45,385 nucleotides of DNA from a virus. The translations under genes were made by a program, and so were the position numbers. Positions 39,301-45,385 of the stretch are shown here, piece by piece (the first letter of the stretch is position 1; the number at the start of each line of letters is the position of its first letter). The notes beneath the pieces were generated by a model that was not told the origin of the DNA, searched no databases, and worked only from the letters and a program-made list of their open reading frames with translations. Location of the stretch: positions 1 to 45,385 of IMG/VR virus record IMGVR_UViG_3300017971_000403; one strand, given 5' to 3'.

Positions 39301-41824
39301 ATGGCGGCAAGAGATCGCCCAGGCCGGCACCGTCATCGACGCGCCCGTCGCCTTCGAGTGGCGACCCAATCGTGATCGACGAGAAGGAAGAGATCGAGCT
39401 GGCCCCCAGCTACAGAGGCTTGCCGCGTCCACGCTGGGAACCCTCGGACTTCGAGTCATCCGACTGACCAAGGCCGAGCAGCTCGAGCTCTTCGGCCCGT
39501 CGACGGTCAAGGCGCACACCAGGCGGACGAAGACGAAGGTCGCGATGGTGAAGCAGCACCAGCGCGTCCGCGCCCGCAACCGGCGCGGCGAGTTCAAGAT
39601 CCACGGCCCCGACGACTACGAACAGGACGCCGGAGACGCCAAGAGGCCCCGCGATCGGAAGGCCTGGCTCGAACGGTGGCCCGCCTACGACCACGACCAG
39701 CGAGAGGCCGCGAAGCTCAACGTCGGCGACGAGTTCGAGCTCAACCTGCACGGATCGAGTTGGGCGCCCAGCAAGGACGTGAAGCGGACGGCAACGGTGA
39801 AGGTGGTCGGCGAGTGGTTCAAGCACGGCGGCGACGTCGACTACGCGCTGCCCGTCATGGTGAAGGACCGCCCGAAGCTGCTGATCATGAGGCCCGACTA
39901 CCGGACCTCGATCCTCATGAACCTCGACAAGAATGGCGCCGAGACGTCGGGCAACTGGGCGCACTTCCCGGTGGTCGACTGGCCGAAGACCACGGCCGAC
40001 ATGCACGCCCGCGCCAGCGTCGATTGGTACACCAACACGAAGAACCCGGGCCGGGGCTACTACCTGCACCTGGTTCGGGCAGAGGACGATCCTCCAAGGT
40101 CGTCCAGGAAGGAGCGGCAGGCGCGGGAGTTCACCGAGGAGGTTCGTCGCCGCGAGGACATGACGAAGAAGACCCGGCCGGAGTGGCGTCGACGCATCTT
40201 CGACTACCTCCGGACCCATGACTCCTCGACCTTCAACACGATCCTCGTCGACCTCGCCGACATCACTGCGGACATGGGGCACGGTGTCCCTGGCGACGCG
40301 CTGTGGGATCTCGTCGAGGCGGGCAAGGTCTACCACACCGACCCGTCGAGACATCCGGTCTGGTTCGCGGTGGCGCCCGACGACAAGCTCGAGCCGATGG
40401 ACAAGGCCGTCAAGGCGTCTGGAGCTGGCCCGCAGCTCTCGATGTTCTCGCAGGAGAGCAAGCCTCGCCGAGCTCGCGTCGTGGTCCGCGCCCACATCCG
40501 CCGAGGGAAGCCCGTGGCGGGGCACACGAAGGCCTCGCCGAAGAGGAAGGCGGGGAAGGTCTACGACGGCGCGAAGCACGCCAAGAAGCTGCGCACGGCC
40601 GCGGACAAGCTGCAGCCGAAGATCGACAAGAAGCGCGAGCCTCACGACTGGAACGTCACCAGGCGCCGAGCGTCCATCCAGGCCGGGCTGATCATGGATG
40701 CCGAGCGCATGGAGAAGCAGCAGGCCTACCTGCGCACCCTCGCCGACCACGCCGAGCGTGGCACCCTGGACCCGGCGCTGCGGTTCATGCAGACGTTCGC
40801 CGCGTTCAAGATACTCCAAAGCGCCAGCCCGAAGTACGGCCACCCCGCCAACGACTTCAACCTCAACCACCTCGCCGAGTTGGCGAAGGACGCACGGCAG
40901 GACGCATGGGGACCGTCGTACCACCGGCGCGAGAAGGTCACCGGCGTCGACAAGGACCTCGCGGTGCTCGACCAGGTCATCGCCCGCCAGTCCCCGCCCG
41001 ATGGCGAGGAGCTCTGGCAGGTCAGGGCGAGCTTGTCTATGCCGGAGATCGAGTCCGTCGAGCGCATCGCCAAGGCGGTGAAGGCCAGCGGCCGGTGGCT
41101 CCCGGGCAACATCCCCGACGACATCCGTGACGCCAAGCGGGCGCTCAAGGCCGGCATCGTCGGCGATGAGGCCTGGCACGCAGCCATCGCCGCCTTCAAG
41201 ACCTACGCGGGCGAGGCCAGGGCACGCTACCAGCAGGGCGACAGCTACGAGAGCCCCGAGGACAAGGAGAAGCGCGAGCGCCTCGAGAGCGCCAAGCTGC
41301 TCACCCACAAGGGGTTTTTCCCCACACCCGACGTGCTCTCGCAGCGCGTCGCCGAGGAGGCCGATCTTGAGCCAGGGCAGTTGGTACTGGAGCCCAGCGC
41401 CGGGCTCGGAGACATGGCCCGCGTGGTCGAGGCTCACGAGCCGGGCATCCGGCTCCACGTCGGCGAGTTCCACGAGACCCTCCGAGGCGTGCTCGAGGAC
41501 CAGGATCGCGAGATCGTCTCGCGCGACTTCCTCGCCTACAACCCCGGCCCCATCTACGATCGAATCGTCCAGAACCCGCCCTTCGAGAGCCGCCAGGACA
41601 TCGACCACGTCCTGCACGCCTACGACCTGCTGAAGCCGGGCGGGCGCCTGGTGTCGATCATCAGCGCCGGCCCCATGTACGGCAACTCGAAGAAGGATCG
41701 CGCGTTCCGGACGTGGCTCGACGAGGTAGGGTGGTCCGAGAAGCTGCCCGAGGGCGCCTTCAAGAAGGCCACCCGCTCCACGGGGGTCCAGACGTACCTC
41801 GTCGTCGTCGACAAGCCGGAGTGA
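36320..41824 (+). CDS. Giant multidomain 'polyvalent' protein (1834 aa)
   Basis: Domains by eye: ChaB-like N-terminus (about 1-50); acidic linker; ADP-ribosyltransferase-like domain (about 180-290, LFHGS at 185 and EVVLFDPEQ at 277); PP-loop ATPase/PAPS reductase-like domain (about 343-710: GMGRDS at 349, FTDTGN at 383, CxxC at C659/C662) with a long coiled insertion; JAB/JAMM domain (about 800-1000: H896-x-H898, S906, D909); unknown domain (about 1110-1270); winged-helix-like part (about 1285-1355); a helical domain; and an N6-adenine methyltransferase (FFPTP at 1666, NPPF 1752-1755). Four QLxLF-plus-basic modules sit at residues 299, 765, 1054 and 1372. Fits the known polyvalent proteins of phages and conjugative elements, thought to be injected with DNA to counter host defences. 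Confidence 0.85.
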   Translation: MPWKSIEDVPASLKSLDLATANKWGEVFDAVKAEGKSPESAAKIAWSTVRKMAKGRRLAVRVSGLAKARQDRLPGGAADDVDHDELDQDALEDGTEHELEHTDDPELAEEIAADHIVEEGDDYYDKLEDIEKGGPGLALLPSKSNPMVKRWQRPDVPKRDDDHDDGRGEEMPVDFRRGSKYRHPLFHGSDTAMPKGHSLRPDVGGEYGIYLSPKKRYARMYGDHTYEVSVSVKNPKVVEGKYEISPRDLTKKDIEKLKAQGYDSLVVTSSDLAGASEVVLFDPEQAWVNEGRGMYKGDQQGLFGDVKSHVRKTKKGKVAVVKRHTRKKKGRKQQRLTPSAPGLTILRMGMGRDSMTMLCLVAEGKLLVDGKAIGPEGLDAAVFTDTGNEWPHTYELIPRVQEFCDEHGIRLIIQRKPTPDAMNTWKAKVHEIREGMWEVKAPAKPMREERKKLLSESKRLNKRIEAKRTTDEQREEARARLGVIDTRVAELDHEIKAIEDQANPYIQQIKKVPKSWRRDEDTIDERAERGGYHLRPSVMEDYASKRTICAMNDPGCTHNHKIVPNRQLINDLSREKWGVGNAAWGNAVRRGDRKPHRMLIGFAADETHRITRAEDLEKRGAGPDFEADFYPLVEMGIDKAGEQEVLERHGFGDVMKSGCFMCKWQPASWYWALREVSPASYQRVVDYEERARARNPSLTIFKGQGIDDVVEQWRQKHPRATVQEVLRKEYASDVEDTDLMEKGRPLHDLAPVFRLLIRRMLKAEQLAMFTKESTARRARVRQHARVRGGKASIVKSHERGTKGRQYVAFTPHPQNRGPDQVGPMHVTMSIDEVDDAIRHMPEEHCCVFATDGRQLFRGSPVTTRAWSPESDPKHACAIDPALTRRPELTAGGSFTHNHPGGFPFPSPQDIGSATQMVIRELRIAVPTGTMILTLDYEVRGRMGPLSFIETLRANAAFFAENDMNRHIRESGGNPDTGDITGYTDEKWKEFLLDRWRQEIAQAGTVIDAPVAFEWRPNRDRREGRDRAGPQLQRLAASTLGTLGLRVIRLTKAEQLELFGPSTVKAHTRRTKTKVAMVKQHQRVRARNRRGEFKIHGPDDYEQDAGDAKRPRDRKAWLERWPAYDHDQREAAKLNVGDEFELNLHGSSWAPSKDVKRTATVKVVGEWFKHGGDVDYALPVMVKDRPKLLIMRPDYRTSILMNLDKNGAETSGNWAHFPVVDWPKTTADMHARASVDWYTNTKNPGRGYYLHLVRAEDDPPRSSRKERQAREFTEEVRRREDMTKKTRPEWRRRIFDYLRTHDSSTFNTILVDLADITADMGHGVPGDALWDLVEAGKVYHTDPSRHPVWFAVAPDDKLEPMDKAVKASGAGPQLSMFSQESKPRRARVVVRAHIRRGKPVAGHTKASPKRKAGKVYDGAKHAKKLRTAADKLQPKIDKKREPHDWNVTRRRASIQAGLIMDAERMEKQQAYLRTLADHAERGTLDPALRFMQTFAAFKILQSASPKYGHPANDFNLNHLAELAKDARQDAWGPSYHRREKVTGVDKDLAVLDQVIARQSPPDGEELWQVRASLSMPEIESVERIAKAVKASGRWLPGNIPDDIRDAKRALKAGIVGDEAWHAAIAAFKTYAGEARARYQQGDSYESPEDKEKRERLESAKLLTHKGFFPTPDVLSQRVAEEADLEPGQLVLEPSAGLGDMARVVEAHEPGIRLHVGEFHETLRGVLEDQDREIVSRDFLAYNPGPIYDRIVQNPPFESRQDIDHVLHAYDLLKPGGRLVSIISAGPMYGNSKKDRAFRTWLDEVGWSEKLPEGAFKKATRSTGVQTYLVVVDKPE

Positions 41825-41826
41825 CC

Positions 41827-43008
41827 ATGCGGTTCCTGATCCGTCGAGAGCTACTGAAGGGCGCCCAGGGGGAGCTCTTCTCTGTGCGCCGGCACTACCG
41901 ACGCACCCCGACGGGGAAGGTGGCAGTCGTCCAGGAGCACCAGCGACAGCGGCCGACGTACTTCGCCAGCGGCTCGAACCACCCGGGGGAGCTCCGCGCG
42001 CTCGTGGCCACCGACATCCCGGCCGGGGCCACCGTCGGCGACCTCACCGACGCGGGGCTCGCCACGGTGCTCGAGGAGGTTGCCGAGGGCGACCAGCCGT
42101 TCTTCCTCGACAGCGGTGCGTTCCGCGCAGTGAAGGGCGTGCCCAAGCCCGTCGACTGGGACCGGGTCATGGACACCTACCGGGCCGTCTCCGAGCGCAT
42201 GGGCAGCAAGGCCTACCTCGTCGCTCCCGACAAGATCGGCAACTGGGAGACCACCCGGGCGATGCTGCAGCGGTTCCACGACGAGCTCACCGAGGTCCAG
42301 GCCAACGGCGCCAACCTCATCGTCGGACTGCAGGGGCGGCTGGGTGAGAGCTGGGGAGAGGCCACCGCGCTCATGGGCACGGACATCGTCGCCGGCATCC
42401 CCGCCAACAAGAGCCCGAAGACGCCCGCCGAGGTCTACGAGTTCGTGCGCGACTTCAAGCCCGCCCGTGTCCACCTCCTCGGCCTGGGGTGGCGGTCGCC
42501 CAAGGCCAAGTCCTACATCGAGGCCATCGAGCGGGCGAACCCGGGCACGAAGGTCTCGCTCGACTCCGTCGCGTTCCGAGCTCACGTCGGGCAGGGCCGG
42601 GGCATCGCCGAGGCCCTGGGTCCGGTCCAGGAGGAGCACGCGGAGCTTCGTCGCCGCGGCTACACCGAGGCCGACCGCGGCGAGTTCCCTGGCGAGGGGC
42701 TCCCGGACTACACCGACGCCATCGCCGAGCCGTCCGCCTGGATGACCAGGGCGGCGCAGTCGCGGGTGGCCCGTGCGGTGGGTCTCGAGCGAGCCGACCG
42801 CAAGGCCTGGATGTCGGACCCCGACGAGTTCCTGCAACTCGAGGCGCCCAACGGCGAGCCCTGGTACGCCTGGCCCGACATGGAAGAGGCGCTCGAGGCC
42901 GAGTACGACAACGCGGCGGCTGGCAGGGGCGGGTGGGAGACCGCGGCACGCAAGGAGCGATCCCTGCGGGTCGCACTGCCCAAGATCGAGAGGGGGCGGC
43001 TGGTATGA
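41827..43008 (+). CDS. DpdA/TGT-like (deazaguanine transglycosylase-like) protein
   Basis: 393 residues from ATG 41827. After an N-terminal copy of the QLxLF-type module (QGELFS, residues 14-41), a TIM-barrel-like domain shows LDSGAF (D95), VAPDKIG (D135), a conserved VGLQG segment and VHLLGLG (about 215). This order recalls DpdA and related tRNA-guanine transglycosylase-like enzymes, which exchange guanine for a deazaguanine in DNA. No deazaguanine synthesis genes (FolE/QueD/QueE/QueC) are in the window, so the substrate would have to come from the host, from genes outside the window, or the enzyme does something else. The C-terminus is a helical, Glu/Ala-rich tail. Confidence 0.55.
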   Translation: MRFLIRRELLKGAQGELFSVRRHYRRTPTGKVAVVQEHQRQRPTYFASGSNHPGELRALVATDIPAGATVGDLTDAGLATVLEEVAEGDQPFFLDSGAFRAVKGVPKPVDWDRVMDTYRAVSERMGSKAYLVAPDKIGNWETTRAMLQRFHDELTEVQANGANLIVGLQGRLGESWGEATALMGTDIVAGIPANKSPKTPAEVYEFVRDFKPARVHLLGLGWRSPKAKSYIEAIERANPGTKVSLDSVAFRAHVGQGRGIAEALGPVQEEHAELRRRGYTEADRGEFPGEGLPDYTDAIAEPSAWMTRAAQSRVARAVGLERADRKAWMSDPDEFLQLEAPNGEPWYAWPDMEEALEAEYDNAAAGRGGWETAARKERSLRVALPKIERGRLV

Positions 43009-45385
43009 AGTTCGCGATTCGACAGTTGGTCAAGGCAGGGCGCGGCGGCGACGTGCAGATCAAGGCGCACCCGAGGGCCGCCAAGTCGGGCCGCGTGTCG
43101 ATGGTGAAGCAGCACACCAGGCGGGTGAAGCGAGCCGCCGTCGATCGCTATCGTCGTGCTCGAGGGAGTGGCGACACGGTGCTCTGGCGGGCCGCCGATG
43201 ACCCCGGCATCACTGCCGGCGCGCACCTCACGGCCGAGAGGGGGGACGCCGAGGCCTACCTGGACAACCCGGGCTATGGGGGCGACAAGCTCTGGAGCTA
43301 CCGCGTCGATCCCGAGAGAACGCTCGACGTCGGCGATGACTTCGAGGATCTCGCGCAGACGTACCTCGACCTGCTCGAAGAAGATGATGCCGATGAGCAC
43401 TACAGCGTGGTCATGGACATCATGCGTCGGACCCACGGCTACGACCTCCTGCGAGACGAGGGGCTCTCGAACGAGGAGCTCTACGACGAGTTGAAGGGGG
43501 CTGCGGCTCACGAGCTCGCGCAGGACTGGAGAGTCAGTCACGGATGGGTGCATGACGTCCTGGAGAACGAGAGCGACGTGGAGGACCTGCTCGCGCAGCA
43601 CTACGACTGGATTTCGTTCGCTGACAGCTACCCGGAGGACGCGACCACCTGGAAGTATCTGGGCGACAAGGAGATCACGCCCTACGCCTTGCACAAGGGG
43701 GAGCAGCTCGCTCTCTTCGGTGGGTTCACCAGCGTCAAGGCCCACCCGCGCGTCACGAAGAGCGGCAAGGTCACCCAGGTCCGCCACCACAAGCGGACGG
43801 CCCCCGAGCGGAAGCCGGAACCGTCGCCCGCAAAGTCGGCACCGACTACTGCGCCCATCGAGCAGGAGCCCGTCGAGCTCGACCTACCCACCCGGAAGCT
43901 CGGGCGCATCAAGGCCGTCGTCAAGGAGTACGCCAAGCGAGCGGAGAGGCTGGGGATGGAGCCCCCGCGGCTCGAGCTCATCGGCGAGCCCTTCCCCAAG
44001 ATCATGCGCGTCCCCGACTGGGAGCGCGACGAGCGTGGCGAGATGACACGCGAGATCCGGGTCAACCACCAGCGCATCCGCATCGACGCCCCCGAGTTCA
44101 AATACGGCGACCACCAGCTCGTCGGCAAGCTCACCCCGAGCGGCGACCGCAACCTGGTCAACGCCACGAGCCAGCACGTCGTCCCGCCGATGTTCATGCA
44201 CACCGGCATGAAGTGCGACCACTGCGGCACGACTCGAGGGCGCAAGACCTGCTACGTCCTGAAGGACCGGCGCGATGGCCGACACATCCAGGTCGGCGGC
44301 GAGTGCCTGAAGGACTACATGGGGCGGTCGGCGGCGGCGGTGGCCCGCGCCGCGGCGCTCATGCTCGAGTTCTTCGAGAAGCCGTGGGACGATCTCGCGT
44401 TCCTGCCCGACTGGGAGGACCACGGCGGCGGCAAGCCCCCAAAGGACATGCTCGTGCCGCTGGACGACACGCTGGCCAGGGCGGCTGCGGCCATCGAGAT
44501 CACCGACGATCAGTGGGTGAGCAAGGACGTCGCCGACTTCAAGCACATCCCGGGCACGTTGGAGGTCTTCCGCGATTTGCGGGACACCGACGTCACCGAC
44601 AAGCACCGGAAGATCGGCGCTGCTGCGCTCGAGTGGATGAAGACCCTGCCCGCCACGGAGACGGTCATCGAGGAGGAGGTCAGGCCGACCGCCGAAGCGA
44701 TCGAGCGCCTGGGCGATGACGCCTGGTCGTCTCCATACGACGAGGACTTCGAGAAGGTCGAGAAGAGGGTCGAGAGCGCCGGCACCTACAACGCGAAGCT
44801 CCGCACCATCGCCGACGCCGGCGAGCACGAGCTGCGCCACGAGGGCCTCGCTGCGTCAGCGGTCGGCGGCTACTTCCGGCACAAGGCCCACGAGGCTCGC
44901 GAGGAGGCGAAGCGCCAGGCCGCGAAGGTGGGGTATCGGGGCAAGCCGGGCGATCGTATCCGCAAGGGCAAGGTCACCGCGGCCGACCGTCGGAAGGGCA
45001 TCGAGTACCACGAGCCCGAGCTCGTCGAGGTCATCGCCCGCCCGAGCTTCGACCATCAGTACGGCACCACCTACATCCTCATCATGAAGGGCGAGAGCGG
45101 GCACACCTACAAGTGGAAGACCTCCAACCCGCTCGCGCAGGGGTTGCTCGAGGAGAGGGGTAAGCACCGCTCGGACACCATGACGGGGATGCACGTCGGC
45201 GACCGGTTCTGGATTCGACGCGCAAACATCAAGGACCACGAGGAGTACAACGGCGTGCCCCAGACGGTCCTCACCCACGTCAAGGCCGTCCACGCTCTGC
45301 ACTGGCCCTTCGACGAGGAGGCCTCTCCGGTCACCTACGACATGCTCAAGGCCGACACCGAGTTCGACACCCCGCTCGTCATCCA
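43005..45385 (+). CDS. Polyvalent-type protein, 3' truncated by window end (at least 793 aa)
   Basis: ATG 43005 overlaps the previous stop (ATGA); the frame is open to the last base, checked by hand translation. Two basic modules are present: a degenerate one at residues 7-40 and a full one at 234-266 (QLALFG). Residues about 58-115 (LWRAAD, HLTAERGDAEAYL, LWSYRVDPERTLDVGDD) look like an ADP-ribosyltransferase fold. Residues 404-440 hold a zinc site CDHCG, C416 and VGGECLKDYMG, a Cys pattern common in phage and plasmid proteins. The remainder (about 450-793) is helical and basic. The 3' end is outside the window, so further domains cannot be judged. Confidence 0.75.
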   Translation, partial: MKFAIRQLVKAGRGGDVQIKAHPRAAKSGRVSMVKQHTRRVKRAAVDRYRRARGSGDTVLWRAADDPGITAGAHLTAERGDAEAYLDNPGYGGDKLWSYRVDPERTLDVGDDFEDLAQTYLDLLEEDDADEHYSVVMDIMRRTHGYDLLRDEGLSNEELYDELKGAAAHELAQDWRVSHGWVHDVLENESDVEDLLAQHYDWISFADSYPEDATTWKYLGDKEITPYALHKGEQLALFGGFTSVKAHPRVTKSGKVTQVRHHKRTAPERKPEPSPAKSAPTTAPIEQEPVELDLPTRKLGRIKAVVKEYAKRAERLGMEPPRLELIGEPFPKIMRVPDWERDERGEMTREIRVNHQRIRIDAPEFKYGDHQLVGKLTPSGDRNLVNATSQHVVPPMFMHTGMKCDHCGTTRGRKTCYVLKDRRDGRHIQVGGECLKDYMGRSAAAVARAAALMLEFFEKPWDDLAFLPDWEDHGGGKPPKDMLVPLDDTLARAAAAIEITDDQWVSKDVADFKHIPGTLEVFRDLRDTDVTDKHRKIGAAALEWMKTLPATETVIEEEVRPTAEAIERLGDDAWSSPYDEDFEKVEKRVESAGTYNAKLRTIADAGEHELRHEGLAASAVGGYFRHKAHEAREEAKRQAAKVGYRGKPGDRIRKGKVTAADRRKGIEYHEPELVEVIARPSFDHQYGTTYILIMKGESGHTYKWKTSNPLAQGLLEERGKHRSDTMTGMHVGDRFWIRRANIKDHEEYNGVPQTVLTHVKAVHALHWPFDEEASPVTYDMLKADTEFDTPLVI

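Noticed and set aside
39410-41617. Leftward 735-codon frame inside the giant gene
   Set aside because: Antisense shadow, same reasons; forward-strand methyltransferase motifs are intact.

Overview
The window looks like part of a tailed double-stranded DNA bacteriophage (or prophage) genome. It is GC-rich, very densely packed, and most neighbouring genes overlap by 1 to 4 bases (ATGA, GTGA or TGATG). A large terminase subunit, portal and MuF-like head protein identify it as a phage. The host is probably Gram-negative, because one gene reads as a candidate unimolecular spanin (lipobox plus C-terminal membrane segment), a protein that only makes sense with an outer membrane. I see no integrase, tRNA, rRNA, CRISPR array or insertion sequence. 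The major capsid gene and most tail genes are not recognisable here. Both window ends cut through genes.

Layout. (1) 1-1425, rightward: the 3' end of a BNR/Asp-box beta-propeller protein. (2) 1403-4625, leftward: a small operon with a RuvC-like resolvase, a C5-cytosine methyltransferase and small unknowns. (3) 4699-4923, rightward: one lone small gene. (4) 4930-14806, leftward: a long operon headed by a tandem-HTH regulator, then an unknown 414-aa protein, an SMC/Rad50-like ATPase, a UvrD-like helicase, an RdgC-like protein, an N6-adenine methyltransferase and a membrane/lysis cluster (holin-like, spanin-like, XhlA-like). (5) 14898-18786, rightward: a PD-(D/E)XK protein, a KH-domain protein, a structured intergenic element, a replication initiator gene that carries ten 11-bp iterons, a DnaC-like helicase loader and a DEDDh exonuclease. 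(6) 18859-26865: small, mostly unknown genes, including an ASCH protein, an M15-peptidase endolysin and a cluster of Cys-rich mini-proteins. (7) 26869-36250: an MmcB-like nuclease, a possible small terminase subunit, the large terminase, portal, MuF protein and virion-associated proteins. (8) 36320-45385: three very large or unusual genes of 'polyvalent protein' type.

How the parts fit. Replication seems to use a lambda-style design: an initiator with its origin inside its own gene plus a loader that would recruit host DnaB (no phage helicase or polymerase is visible). The leftward operon supplies recombination and repair, DNA methylation and lysis. The late rightward block packages DNA and builds the head. 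The polyvalent proteins downstream of the head genes combine ChaB-like, ADP-ribosyltransferase-like, PP-loop ATPase, JAMM/JAB, adenine methyltransferase, DpdA/TGT-like and Zn-binding parts. Proteins of this class are thought to enter the host with the DNA and counter host defences.

The most unusual signal is a short module (a QLxLF-like pentapeptide followed by a basic VKxHxR / GKVxxVKxHxR segment). It recurs seven times across the three polyvalent genes, usually at domain borders. The pentapeptide resembles the bacterial sliding-clamp-binding motif.
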